A stretch of 64,000 nt of DNA from Caulobacter sp. NIBR1757 (GCF_027912495.1 NZ_CP115463.1:2988501-3052500), one strand, 5' to 3'; shown: positions 8,501 through 16,031, counted from the first letter of the stretch. A program made the numbers and translations. The notes: generated from the sequence alone by a model not told the origin.

Positions 8501-8526
8501 CCTCACTATCGATTTCGATAGTGAGG
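8501..8526. promoter_or_regulatory. 26-bp palindrome upstream of the island-edge gene
   Basis: The arms CCTCACTATCGA (8501-8512) and TCGATAGTGAGG (8515-8526) are perfect reverse complements separated by TT. It lies 9 nt before the start of the gene ending at 8037, so a bound dimer would block its expression. It is a candidate operator. Confidence 0.6.
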
Positions 8527-8591
8527 TTATGGCGGCACGACCGTCCCAGACGTGAATCGCGGAAACTCCAGGCGCAATTTTCGGGGCCTGC

Positions 8592-8618
8592 GCCGAGGCG
8601 AATTAAATTCGCCTCGGC
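8592..8618. terminator. 27-bp hairpin at the integrase-remnant stop
   Basis: The perfect 13-bp arms GCCGAGGCGAATT and AATTCGCCTCGGC with a single A between them include the TAA stop of the integrase-like remnant (8603-8605). The plus strand continues GTCTTT. It looks like a terminator separating the remnant from the next gene. Confidence 0.55.
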
Positions 8619-8779
8619 GTCTTTGTCCAATCGCCCGCAAATTCGGGCACGCCCCTGGAGGCTTCGCTGGCAGCGCCCAAAATCCCCTCCAGGAGGTCCG
8701 CCCACTTTGCGAGCGCATCCCGCCGCTGGTCGAAAAGTTCGTTGCGGGAATAAATTCGAGACACCGTCGATGTCGTCCC
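8603..8779 (-). pseudogene. C-terminal remnant of a tyrosine recombinase (integrase)
   Basis: Reading the minus strand from 8779 gives ~58 codons ending in TAA at 8603. They begin TTSTVSRIYSRNELFDQRR and continue DALAKWADLLEGIL. The order 'xVxxxYxRxxxxxQRRxALxxWAxxL' is the usual C-terminal tail after the catalytic tyrosine region of P4-type integrases. The catalytic domain itself is missing: the sequence changes at about 8781 into an RHS-core fragment. Its position next to the tRNA repeat is where an island integrase is expected. The identification rests on pattern memory, so confidence is moderate. Confidence 0.5.
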
Positions 8780-8781
8780 AA

Positions 8782-9230
8782 GGCGCTGTAGGTGTACTTG
8801 CGCTCTGGCGCCCCGCCCTTGGAGAGGATGCGCGCATCCCTTCTGCGGCTGGCGTGCACATAGCGGATCTGCAGCGCCGTCGCCGTGGCGTCGATCCAGA
8901 TCAGCCGCTCGTCGGGGTTGGGCCCCATCACCGAGAACCGGCCGCCGGCCGCGTCCTGGTCGGTGGTCCCCTCGGGGATGTTGATCATCTCCTCCACCGC
9001 CACCTCGGGACGCAGGCCGTCGGTCAGCTCGACCCGCCGGGTGTCGGCAATGGTCGTCGCCGCCCGGGCGCTGTACCAGCGGGCTCCCAGGGCGTCGTAC
9101 AGGTCCTGCTCGTGGTTGCCCGCCGTCAGCGCGCCCTGGCGGGCCAGGGTCAGATTGCGCCGCTCGTCATAGGCGAAGTAGCGCACCCCGTCGTAGGTCA
9201 TCGCGCCGTCGGTCCGGTAGGTGAAGGTCT
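8782..9230 (-). pseudogene. truncated RHS-core fragment (orphan copy 5)
   Basis: This matches the RHS-core of the full gene from [20 protein letters not shown] to KYTYSAL, then breaks off at the integrase remnant before the FGES... and DPIG core end. The upstream side breaks into an hppA fragment on the opposite strand at ~9231. It therefore has neither start, core end nor toxin tip. It still keeps an open frame (8527-9348) that reads through both foreign pieces, a chance fusion. Confidence 0.85.
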
Positions 9231-9232
9231 TC

Positions 9233-9378
9233 TTCGCGGGGCTGCTGCCCTTCCTGTTCGGCGGCATGTCGATGACCGCCGTGGACCGCGCCGCCGAACC
9301 GGTGGTGCAAGAGATTCGCCGCCAGTTCCGGGAGAACCCCGGCATCATGACCGGCGAGGTGAAGCCCGAGTACGGCCG
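9233..9378 (+). pseudogene. fragment of hppA (H+-pyrophosphatase)
   Basis: About 145 bp nearly identical to hppA 34361-34507, encoding [15 protein letters not shown] and [18 protein letters not shown]. Several substitutions (e.g. [12 protein letters not shown] against [12 protein letters not shown] in the intact gene) show it is not a very recent copy of the intact gene, or came from another hppA. It has no start and ends at the immunity-like gene boundary. It is oriented opposite to the RHS fragment it is joined to. Confidence 0.9.
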
Positions 9379-9384
9379 GCGCGG

Positions 9385-9831
9385 TCACTGCAATTCCAAT
9401 ATATAAAGCCCTTCCTTACGTGCGGACTCTGCAACCGCATCCAATGTTGGACTGTCATCCACATAAAGACTGTGAGCAAAAACACTATGAAGTGAAATCT
9501 CGACGTCTATTTCATTGATTAGAAATATCGTACCAAGCTCTGAGTGTCTATCTAATAAAGAATCCATAATTAGAATGGGTAGTTCAATCCGCTCAAGCTC
9601 TACTGCATCGCCGCCAGAAAATTCTGATAGTGCAGATCCTTCAGAAATTTCTAAGTAAAATTTTATGTAGCGCTCACACAAATCAAAGAATGGTCTAAGC
9701 TGCTTCAGCTCGACCGCACCGTTAAAGCTAACCCATTTCAAGGCCCTGTACTCGTCTTCACTCAACCAATGATCGAACGCCGAAACGTAACATCGCGGGT
9801 TCTGCCGCGCACGTTGACCCACACCATGCAT
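9385..9831 (-). CDS. putative immunity protein for the RHS tip at 9865
   Basis: A 148-aa, acidic, AT-rich soluble protein starting at ATG 9831, 33 nt after the stop of the RHS-tip gene. No motif was recognised. Small acidic proteins directly behind an RHS or CDI toxin tip are normally the cognate immunity proteins, and base composition well below that of the flanking core genes supports acquisition as a toxin/immunity cassette. The 3' end abuts the hppA fragment. A role in neutralising a cytoplasmic nuclease would fit the absence of a signal peptide. Confidence 0.6.
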   Translation of the reverse strand: MHGVGQRARQNPRCYVSAFDHWLSEDEYRALKWVSFNGAVELKQLRPFFDLCERYIKFYLEISEGSALSEFSGGDAVELERIELPILIMDSLLDRHSELGTIFLINEIDVEISLHSVFAHSLYVDDSPTLDAVAESARKEGLYILELQ

Positions 9832-9864
9832 CTCAGCACCATATTAGACAGAATAAGGAGATCA

Positions 9865-11175
9865 TCATTCCCTGGTAAGAGTACCCCGTTCGTTAACGGA
9901 ATAAAGTCTTACCCCTTTTTTCGAGTACAGCTTCCATTGCGAACCTCCATGTTCTGGTCCTTCGTTCTCCTGGATCCAGTATCCGGAAGTGGGGTCGCGC
10001 CAGGCAGGTAATCCAGCATACTTTGATTTCCCAGGAAGCTTTCCTTTCTCAGAAAACCAGTCAAGGCTGATCCGGTCCCCGTCTCGGGCGTGATTGGCCG
10101 GGGTAAATCTTAGGTGACGATCATCTAGCGGCTTTTCAATGGACTTCAGACAGCAGCCGGTCAACTCAGTCATCAAGGCGGTAAGCGCCCTTTGTGAATG
10201 AATATTGTACGCGGCGTCACCCTTGATTGTTGCAAAGGTACGAATCCCGCCAGGCCGGATTATCGTTACAGTCGTATCCGCGGTTCTCGCGCGGCTTGTG
10301 AACCGCTCCCTTGCCTTCATTCCACGGATCGGCGGCCCGCGGCGTGCCGGTCTCACAGTCGGCGTCAGCGTGATCTCGACTTCCGACGTCCCTGTCGGGT
10401 CCGCGCTCTCAAACGGACTGTTGGAGACGTATGAGTACATATTCGGCCCGTCGTCATAGCCGATGGGATCGGGTTGCATGAACCTGCCGAGTGCGGGTGA
10501 GTAGGCTCTGGCCTTGAAGTGGTAGAGGCCCGTCCAGCTGTTGAACCGCTGGCCGGTGAACCGCCAGGGATAGCCGGTGACGTTATCGCTGCTCTCACCG
10601 AAGGCGCTGTAGGTGTACGTGCGCTCCGGCGCCCCGCCCTTGGACAGGATGCGCGCATCGCCCCGGCGGCTGGCGTGCACATTGCGCACCTGCAGCGCCG
10701 CTGCCGTGGCGTCGATCCAGGTCAGCCGCTCGTCGGGGTTCGGCCCCATCACCGAGAACCGGCCGCCGGCCGCGTCCTGGTCGGTGGTCCCCTCGGGGAT
10801 GTTGATCATCTCCTCGACCGCCACCTCCGGCCGCAACCCGTCGGTCAGTTCGACCCGCCGGGTGTCGGCAATGGTCGCCGCCGCCCGGGCGCTGTACCAG
10901 CGGGCTCCCAGGGCGTCGTACAGGTCCTGCTCGTAGTTGCCCGCCGTCAGCACACCCTGACGCGCCAGCGTCAGATTGCGCCGCTCGTCATAGGCAAAGT
11001 TTCGGACCCCGTCGTAGGTCATCGGACCGTCGGTCCGGTAGGTGAAGGTCTTGGTGTCGACCTTGGGGTACTGGTTCAGTCTGTTTGTAGGGTCATAGAC
11101 CGAGGCTGCGATCAGCGGGCCAATTTTGAGATCGTCAGTATCCGCCACGCTTGGATATAACTGGTGCCTGTTCAA
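9865..11175 (-). CDS. orphan RHS core with a possible nuclease C-terminal tip
   Basis: A 436-aa reading frame. Residues ~30-255 repeat the RHS core of the full gene, from [18 protein letters not shown] through RFTGQRFNSWTGLYHFKARA to MQPDPIGYDDGPN. The tip after DPTGTSE is different and AT-richer. It ends with YWIQENEGPEHGGSQWKLY and LYSVNERGTL; the HGGSxWKL pattern recalls BECR-fold RNase toxins of the Ntox21 kind, which is inference only. There is no signal peptide or proper N-terminus, so it is probably a silent cassette that becomes active when recombined onto the full-length RHS gene through the shared core. Confidence 0.8.
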   Translation of the reverse strand: MNRHQLYPSVADTDDLKIGPLIAASVYDPTNRLNQYPKVDTKTFTYRTDGPMTYDGVRNFAYDERRNLTLARQGVLTAGNYEQDLYDALGARWYSARAAATIADTRRVELTDGLRPEVAVEEMINIPEGTTDQDAAGGRFSVMGPNPDERLTWIDATAAALQVRNVHASRRGDARILSKGGAPERTYTYSAFGESSDNVTGYPWRFTGQRFNSWTGLYHFKARAYSPALGRFMQPDPIGYDDGPNMYSYVSNSPFESADPTGTSEVEITLTPTVRPARRGPPIRGMKARERFTSRARTADTTVTIIRPGGIRTFATIKGDAAYNIHSQRALTALMTELTGCCLKSIEKPLDDRHLRFTPANHARDGDRISLDWFSEKGKLPGKSKYAGLPAWRDPTSGYWIQENEGPEHGGSQWKLYSKKGVRLYSVNERGTLTRE

Positions 11176-11282
11176 GCGCTCAAGCTCTCAGTCTTGAAGA
11201 GGCTGAAGAGCTTCGATGGCTGAAGCCATATTCATCGAAATGCGCTTTGGCCCTCGGAAGTTACGACCCAAGCTCCTCAGCT

Positions 11283-11759
11283 CTATTTCTCATTGCTGCA
11301 TGGAGAGAACGCGCCCCGCAGATTGCCGCTTGATATAGAACGGCCGAAGTTTGTTCCAAAGTAATACTCTCCAACGTCAATTCTCACGTTCTTTAGATCT
11401 TCTCTGAGGTCTCGGATCATTTCTCCGCTTTGGTCTTGGCGAACGCCATAAGTAGGGCAAAAAATTGAGAAGCTTAACGCGCCCTTTCTATCTACCTCAA
11501 TAAATTCAGCAGGAATCCTGAAACACCCCAAATCGTTGCAATAGCTCAACCCAACAACGGTCCTCTTGCTTCCGGCCGTTGACGACAGTTCCCGTACCCA
11601 CCCTGCCGAATTGACGCTTAGCACGGCCTGGCGCGGCAACCTGCGGACGACCGAGATGCTCTCGATGTCCAGCCGAGCACTCTCGCCGGCGTCGCTGCCG
11701 CACGAGCCCAAGCTGGCTAACGCCACTCCAGCTATCAGGGAGGCCTGCGACAGTTTCAC
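11283..11759 (-). CDS. putative lipoprotein immunity protein
   Basis: A 158-aa protein with an N-terminal signal and a lipobox-like LGSC at residues 17-20, suggesting a lipid-anchored periplasmic protein. GTG start 11759 overlaps the TGA of the RHS-tip gene (GTGA), so translation is coupled. The RHS tip it follows is a lipase-like alpha/beta hydrolase, and periplasmic lipoprotein inhibitors are the usual immunity proteins of phospholipase effectors (Tle/Tli pairs), so location and partner agree. Four further cysteines could form disulfides. No family was recognised. Confidence 0.6.
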   Translation of the reverse strand: MKLSQASLIAGVALASLGSCGSDAGESARLDIESISVVRRLPRQAVLSVNSAGWVRELSSTAGSKRTVVGLSYCNDLGCFRIPAEFIEVDRKGALSFSIFCPTYGVRQDQSGEMIRDLREDLKNVRIDVGEYYFGTNFGRSISSGNLRGAFSPCSNEK

Positions 11760-13033
11760 TCCATCGTCCTTTCAAGGATTTCCTCAGCAGTTTTCCCCTT
11801 CGGCCCCACTTCCTGCATGTGCTCACCGAGGTAGTCATGTGGCGCCGAAGAATTTATTTGCGTGTCGGGCTTATTGCCACCGCGCTCGACCATTGTACGA
11901 CCACCCAACCACGCCAAGAAATCACCGACCGTTCTTATCGTGCCAGTCGCAGTAATGTTCGTCCACGTTCCAGGTTTAATTGTAAAGGGCGTCGATGTAG
12001 CAGGCCCAACTGGATCAACGGTGGTCAAATTGTCGACTTTTACGCCAGATTGACCCAACATTTCAGTCAATATCATTGCTCTAGGACCGCCCATACTGAA
12101 GCCAATGATGTTGAGATTTTCTTTCTCTCCGCGCTCTTGCGAGTCCAGCATATTTGCCGAAATCTGCCCCGCGAGCGTCTCATCAGTCTTCGTCCAATCT
12201 ATAACGACAATTCTCTCACCAGGCTTCAAACCAGCCAGGCGCTCTGCATAGTCCTTTGAATTATGATAGCTAATCCCAGATCTTTCTCCAGCGCCTGTAA
12301 TAATGATTGTCAGAAGGCCGGTTGGGTCATTCGCATTGATCGGATCATTCTGGACGTACGCGTAGATATTTGCCCCATCCTCATACCCGATGGGATCGGG
12401 CTGCATGAACCGCCCCAAGGCCGGCGAGTAGGCCCGGGCCTTGAAGTGATACAGCCCGGTCCAGCTGTTGAACCGCTGGCCGGTGAACCGCCAGGGATAG
12501 CCGGTGACGTTGTCGGTGCTCTCGCCGAAGGCGCTGTAGGTGTACTTGCGCTCCGGCGCTCCGCCCTTGGAGAGGATGCGAGCATCTCCCCGGCGGCTGG
12601 CGTGCACATAGCGGACTTGCAGCGCCGTCGCCGTGGCGTCGATCCAGATCAGCCGCTCGTCGGGGTTCGGCCCCATCACCGAGAACCGGCCGCCGGCCGC
12701 GTCCTGGTCGGTGGTCCCCTCGGGGATGTTGATCATCTCCTCGACCGCCACCTCGGGACGCAACCCGTCGGTCAGCTCGACCCGCCGGGTGTCGGCGATG
12801 GTTGTCGTCGCCCGGGCGCTGTACCAGCGGGCTCCCAGGGCGTCGTACAGGTCCTGCTCGTAGTTGCCGGCCGTCAGCGCGCCCTGACGGGCCAGCGTCA
12901 GGTTGCGCCGCTCGTCATAGGCAAAGTAGCGCACCCCGTCGTAGGTCATCGGACCGTCGGTCCGGTAGATTGTGGTATCTCGGGAAAGACGGGCGGGCCA
13001 TGCGCGACTGCGGCAGAAAGCGGATTCGCGCAC
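11756..13033 (-). CDS. orphan RHS core with a lipase-like C-terminal tip
   Basis: A 425-aa frame. An RHS core (from IYRTDGPMTYDGVRYFAY to MQPDPIGYEDGAN) is followed by a ~180-residue alpha/beta-hydrolase tip. The nucleophile elbow is GFSMGG, a GxSxG-type motif, with LTIIITGAGERSG at the first strand and acid and His candidates later (DPVGP, PHDYLGEH). The predicted activity is lipid or ester hydrolysis in the target cell envelope. The 5' side breaks off inside the core: residues before IYRTDG derive from unrelated DNA shared with another cassette boundary, so there is no genuine start. It is likely a silent cassette. Confidence 0.82.
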   Translation of the reverse strand: MRESAFCRSRAWPARLSRDTTIYRTDGPMTYDGVRYFAYDERRNLTLARQGALTAGNYEQDLYDALGARWYSARATTTIADTRRVELTDGLRPEVAVEEMINIPEGTTDQDAAGGRFSVMGPNPDERLIWIDATATALQVRYVHASRRGDARILSKGGAPERKYTYSAFGESTDNVTGYPWRFTGQRFNSWTGLYHFKARAYSPALGRFMQPDPIGYEDGANIYAYVQNDPINANDPTGLLTIIITGAGERSGISYHNSKDYAERLAGLKPGERIVVIDWTKTDETLAGQISANMLDSQERGEKENLNIIGFSMGGPRAMILTEMLGQSGVKVDNLTTVDPVGPATSTPFTIKPGTWTNITATGTIRTVGDFLAWLGGRTMVERGGNKPDTQINSSAPHDYLGEHMQEVGPKGKTAEEILERTME

Positions 13034-13055
13034 AGATATTGCACTGTCACTGCAA
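12993..13055. repeat. cassette-boundary repeat, copy 1
   Basis: This lies between the RHS core of the lipase cassette and the 3' end of the next immunity gene. It resembles 15436-15500 over about 65 bp, with the exact shared block GACTGCGGCAGAAAGC. Both copies sit just downstream of an immunity gene, so the repeat marks a recombination boundary or the end of a former mobile element. Confidence 0.6.
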
Positions 13056-13085
13056 TCACCTTATCCGCTCATGGGCCTCCTGCCG

Positions 13086-13592
13086 CTATTTACTGGGTGA
13101 GTAGGACGTCAGATCTTCGAATTGATCCTCCGCGATCTCCGTCAGCGTCTTAAGGCTTCCCCCAATGACGAACTCCCCGCGCCCAACGTCGGATAGATCA
13201 CAAGCGTAGGCCAACACTACATACTCCACAAACCGTGATGCCTCACGAAGATCTCGTGCCGGAATCAGCGGCCGCCAAGAAGACCCACGCTCATCAATAT
13301 ATACAAAGTCCTTTATTGTGCCAGATTTTGCTTCGCAGTTGACCTCTATCAAGCTCGATTGAATGTAAGCTGACCGAAGCACTCTCGGAAACTCGTCCGA
13401 CAGCTCCTCCATGGGCCCCTTGGTCACAACTATAATGTTCACGCTCACTAGTTCGCGCCCCTCTTGGACTCCGCGCTTGCCAAATACCACCGAATTTTTA
13501 CTGGCCCCAATCAACTGGACAGACGAAGGAACTAAACTCAAATCTCTCTGAACATGCGGCCCGTTCAGAAGAATGGCCAGAAATTCAATCAT
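13086..13592 (-). CDS. hypothetical protein, possible second immunity gene
   Basis: A 168-aa soluble protein starting at ATG 13592, which overlaps the TGA of the 95-aa membrane protein gene (ATGA). No known motif; mixed alpha/beta composition, with residues such as FVYIDERGSSWRPLIPARDL in the middle. It is coupled to the preceding small gene and AT-rich like it, so the two probably moved as one cassette behind the RHS tip at 13873. It may be the immunity factor, with the membrane protein as accessory, or the reverse. Confidence 0.6.
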   Translation of the reverse strand: MIEFLAILLNGPHVQRDLSLVPSSVQLIGASKNSVVFGKRGVQEGRELVSVNIIVVTKGPMEELSDEFPRVLRSAYIQSSLIEVNCEAKSGTIKDFVYIDERGSSWRPLIPARDLREASRFVEYVVLAYACDLSDVGRGEFVIGGSLKTLTEIAEDQFEDLTSYSPSK

Positions 13593-13876
13593 AGCTCTTC
13601 TCCGCACTCTGCACATACCTTTGGCGGCCAAGGCAAGTAGTAATATCGGCCAAATGGAAAACCTTCAGGATATCGACGAAGTATGATCGGATGACCGCAG
13701 AACGTGCAGCCAATGGCATAGGATCCGAAAGCGCCAACAAGGATCAATCCAATAATTATTGGCAAGCGAAGGTATAGAATCCCGAGAAACTCAAAAACGT
13801 CGGGCGAAAATATGCAGAGGCTGATACCCGCAACACATAGAACGTTCAGAACTAGATATGATTGTCTAGGACTCAC
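13589..13876 (-). CDS. small membrane protein with CxxC pair, RHS-cassette associated
   Basis: A 95-aa protein with two transmembrane helices (about residues 8-25 and 33-55), then CTFCGH and CAECGEEL, which could form a zinc ribbon on the cytoplasmic side. The start is GTG 13876, overlapping the TGA of the RHS-tip gene (GTGA), and its own stop overlaps the next gene. Immunity to a membrane-acting toxin is a reasonable inference. The family was not recognised. Confidence 0.62.
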   Translation of the reverse strand: MSPRQSYLVLNVLCVAGISLCIFSPDVFEFLGILYLRLPIIIGLILVGAFGSYAIGCTFCGHPIILRRYPEGFPFGRYYYLPWPPKVCAECGEEL

Positions 13877-15195
13877 GGCTTTTTCCTGCGCCCCTCACCC
13901 TCTCCCTTAGCATAGTCGACATACCTCGGCTCATGATTAATTTTGACATAGCCAAGGGTACCGCTAGCAATAGCGGTCGCATTGAATCCGCCTTTATAGA
14001 CCAAATTTGGGCTAGCTCCGTCACGATCGATCGTCAGGCTTAGCGGACCAACTGAAACATCGAGTTGAATTTTAGCCCCATCCTTTGGCTTGCCAATAAC
14101 GGCTTCGACCCCACCCTCCAATGAAAACTCAACACCGAGCACTAGTTTAACGCCGACAAAATCTCCTGCCTCGACGACTCTTCCTTCCCAGCTATCCCAA
14201 ACCTCATACGCTCCCAGCTTGGTCCCCCCTCCAGCGCCAGGAACCGCATTCAGTTCCATGAACTGGTAGGTTGTCGTATACCTTTCACCGCACCGAAGAC
14301 CGCACCCCTCATAATTGTCCTGGATTGAGCTTTTGAGGTAAGCGCTCGCATTGAAGTAATCCCCTACTTCGCCATTCTCCCTTATGTTTCCCTTTTCGCA
14401 TGTGAGACATTGCAGGCCAGTAGGGTCTACCGCATTCATCGCGTCGTTTTTCACGTACGCATAGATATTCGGCCCATCGTCGTACCCAATCGGATCGGGC
14501 TGCATGAACCTTCCGAGTGCGGGTGAGTAGGCTCTGGCCTTAAAGTGATACAGCCCGGTCCAGCTGTTGAACCGCTGGCCGGTGAACCGCCAGGGATAGC
14601 CGGTGACGTTGTCGGTGCTCTCGCCGAAGGCGCTGTAGGTGTACTTGCGCTCCGGCGCCCCGCCCCTGGAGAGGATGCGCGCATCGCCCCGGCGGCTGGC
14701 GTGCACATAGCGCACCTGCAGCGCCGCTGCCGTGGCGTCGATCCAGATCAGCCGCTCGTCAGGGTTCGTCCCCATCACCGAGAACCGGCCGCCGGCCGCG
14801 TCCTGGTCGGTGGTCCCCTCGGGGATGTTGATCATCTCCTCCACCGCCACCTCGGGACGCAGACCGTCGGTCAGCTCGACCCGCCGGGTGTCGGCAATGG
14901 TCGTCGCCGCCCGGGCGCTGTACCAGCGGGCTCCCAGGGCGTCGTACAGGTCCTGCTCGTAGTTGCCCGCCGTCAGCGCGCCCTGGCGGGCCAGGGTCAG
15001 GTTGCGCCGCTCGTCATAGGCGAAGTAGCGCACCCCGTCGTAGGTCATCGGACCGTCGGTCCGGTAGGTGAAGGTCTTGGTGTCGACCTTGGGGTACTGG
15101 TTCAGGCCATTGGCCACCGGATATCTCGCGGCGACAACGGCCGCGCCTGTCGGGGGATCATCCGAAACCGCCAAGATTGGCGAAAAGTGGCGCAT
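13873..15195 (-). CDS. orphan RHS core with an unidentified C-terminal tip
   Basis: A 440-aa frame. The RHS core runs from [20 protein letters not shown] to MQPDPIGYDDGPN, nearly identical to the full gene. After DPTGLQ comes a ~175-residue tip, AT-rich, with CLTCEKG and GCGLRCGERY cysteine pairs and a repetitive beta-strand-like second half (VKLVLGVEFSLEGG, IQLDVSVGPLSL) that might be a membrane-acting beta domain. Function is unknown. The first ~28 residues have no counterpart in the full RHS protein except for a short stretch before NGLNQ, so there is no export signal. It is a likely silent cassette. Confidence 0.78.
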   Translation of the reverse strand: MRHFSPILAVSDDPPTGAAVVAARYPVANGLNQYPKVDTKTFTYRTDGPMTYDGVRYFAYDERRNLTLARQGALTAGNYEQDLYDALGARWYSARAATTIADTRRVELTDGLRPEVAVEEMINIPEGTTDQDAAGGRFSVMGTNPDERLIWIDATAAALQVRYVHASRRGDARILSRGGAPERKYTYSAFGESTDNVTGYPWRFTGQRFNSWTGLYHFKARAYSPALGRFMQPDPIGYDDGPNIYAYVKNDAMNAVDPTGLQCLTCEKGNIRENGEVGDYFNASAYLKSSIQDNYEGCGLRCGERYTTTYQFMELNAVPGAGGGTKLGAYEVWDSWEGRVVEAGDFVGVKLVLGVEFSLEGGVEAVIGKPKDGAKIQLDVSVGPLSLTIDRDGASPNLVYKGGFNATAIASGTLGYVKINHEPRYVDYAKGEGEGRRKKP

Positions 15196-15270
15196 GTCCC
15201 CACATTCCCCCCTTCAGAAACCGGAGGTTTCTCGAACCCGTCGCTGCCTGCGGGCGAGGTCGGGATACGA

Positions 15271-15405
15271 GTCGATCTGATCTTCACGGATCCGCCGTAC
15301 AATGTGCTGATCGACGGCCATGTTTGCGGATCGGGAGGTATCAGGCGCCGCGAGTTCGCCATGGCTGCCGGAGAGATGTCCAAAGCGGCATTCACAACCT
15401 TCCCC
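15271..15405 (+). pseudogene. fragment of a DNA methyltransferase (ParB/methylase type)
   Basis: The plus strand encodes VDLIFTDPPYNVLIDGHV and REFAMAAGEMSKAAF. DPPYNV is motif IV of adenine-N6/cytosine-N4 DNA methylases, and the following GH...REFAMA.GEMS is characteristic of methylases fused to ParB-like domains on mobile elements. Only ~45 codons remain, with no start or other motifs. It is opposite in orientation to the RHS genes and lies at a cassette boundary, so it is debris of a former mobile element. Confidence 0.7.
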
Positions 15406-15435
15406 ACCGACACACTAGGCGCCTCTGCAAGGGCG

Positions 15436-15500
15436 AGGCGGGCCACGCCTGACTGCGGCAGAAAGCCGATCCGCGCAAGACTAATGCACTTTCACCGTAA
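15436..15500. repeat. cassette-boundary repeat, copy 2
   Basis: Similar to 12993-13055 without gaps over ~65 bp, including GACTGCGGCAGAAAGC. It overlaps the last codons of the immunity-like gene ending at 15492 and follows the methylase fragment, so it marks the 3' side of an immunity gene here as well. Confidence 0.6.
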
Positions 15501-16031
15501 CCCGCGAAGCCACTTGATCAAATCAGGCTTGAGCGCATTTGTTTTTGACCCTTCTGCGCTTTTCGCACGGCCCTCTGAATTTAAATCCCTGTAGAACTCT
15601 TGAGCAGCCAAAGCGGCAGATTTCAATACAGTCTCATCACCGGAATCTAATGACGAAAGAATAGTATCCTTCACTTCACTGTTCAGCGCAGTGATCCGTG
15701 GAAGCGCGCGAAGGCTGGCGCACCTCACAAGCAAGTCCGCCCCCCGGCCCCTGCCCGCTGCAAGTTGAACTATAATTTTCGTTATGGCTGGAGAGTGGAC
15801 CCCACGAAGGCCAATACCCACCACCCCAGCTCGAAGAACTTCAACATTATTAGTACAATTTAAAATCCCCCCCAATAGATCTAAATTGAGATGAGCCACA
15901 TACTTTAAATATGGCATTAAAAGCTCGGAAAGCGCGTAGTCGTCCATTGATCGCAGGGCATACTCGACCTCCCCCTGCACTCCGCCCCAGTTCCCGGAGA
16001 CTAAATTCTGCCGCAGGTCATCTATTGTCAC
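15492..16031 (-). CDS. putative immunity protein, helical-repeat type
   Basis: A 179-aa, mostly helical protein (LSELLMPYLKYVAHLNLDLL, then LVRCASLRALPRI) with the rhythm of HEAT-like repeats, which are common in immunity proteins. The GTG start at 16031 overlaps the TGA of the toxin-like gene (GTGA). It is the last gene of the cassette attached to the full-length RHS gene, so it should neutralise that toxin. The low GC content matches the toxin gene. The family itself was not recognised. Confidence 0.62.
   Translation of the reverse strand: MTIDDLRQNLVSGNWGGVQGEVEYALRSMDDYALSELLMPYLKYVAHLNLDLLGGILNCTNNVEVLRAGVVGIGLRGVHSPAITKIIVQLAAGRGRGADLLVRCASLRALPRITALNSEVKDTILSSLDSGDETVLKSAALAAQEFYRDLNSEGRAKSAEGSKTNALKPDLIKWLRGLR

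Noticed and set aside
8527..9348. 273-aa ORF as a real orphan RHS protein
   Set aside because: It starts in antisense hppA sequence and ends in a wrong frame of the integrase remnant; only its middle is RHS core.
9221..9406. 61-aa plus-strand ORF as a small gene
   Set aside because: It is the hppA fragment with chance codons on both sides.
11151..11333. 60-aa plus-strand ORF between cassettes
   Set aside because: No ribosome-binding site or recognisable domain; it overlaps the start of one RHS frame and the end of an immunity gene.
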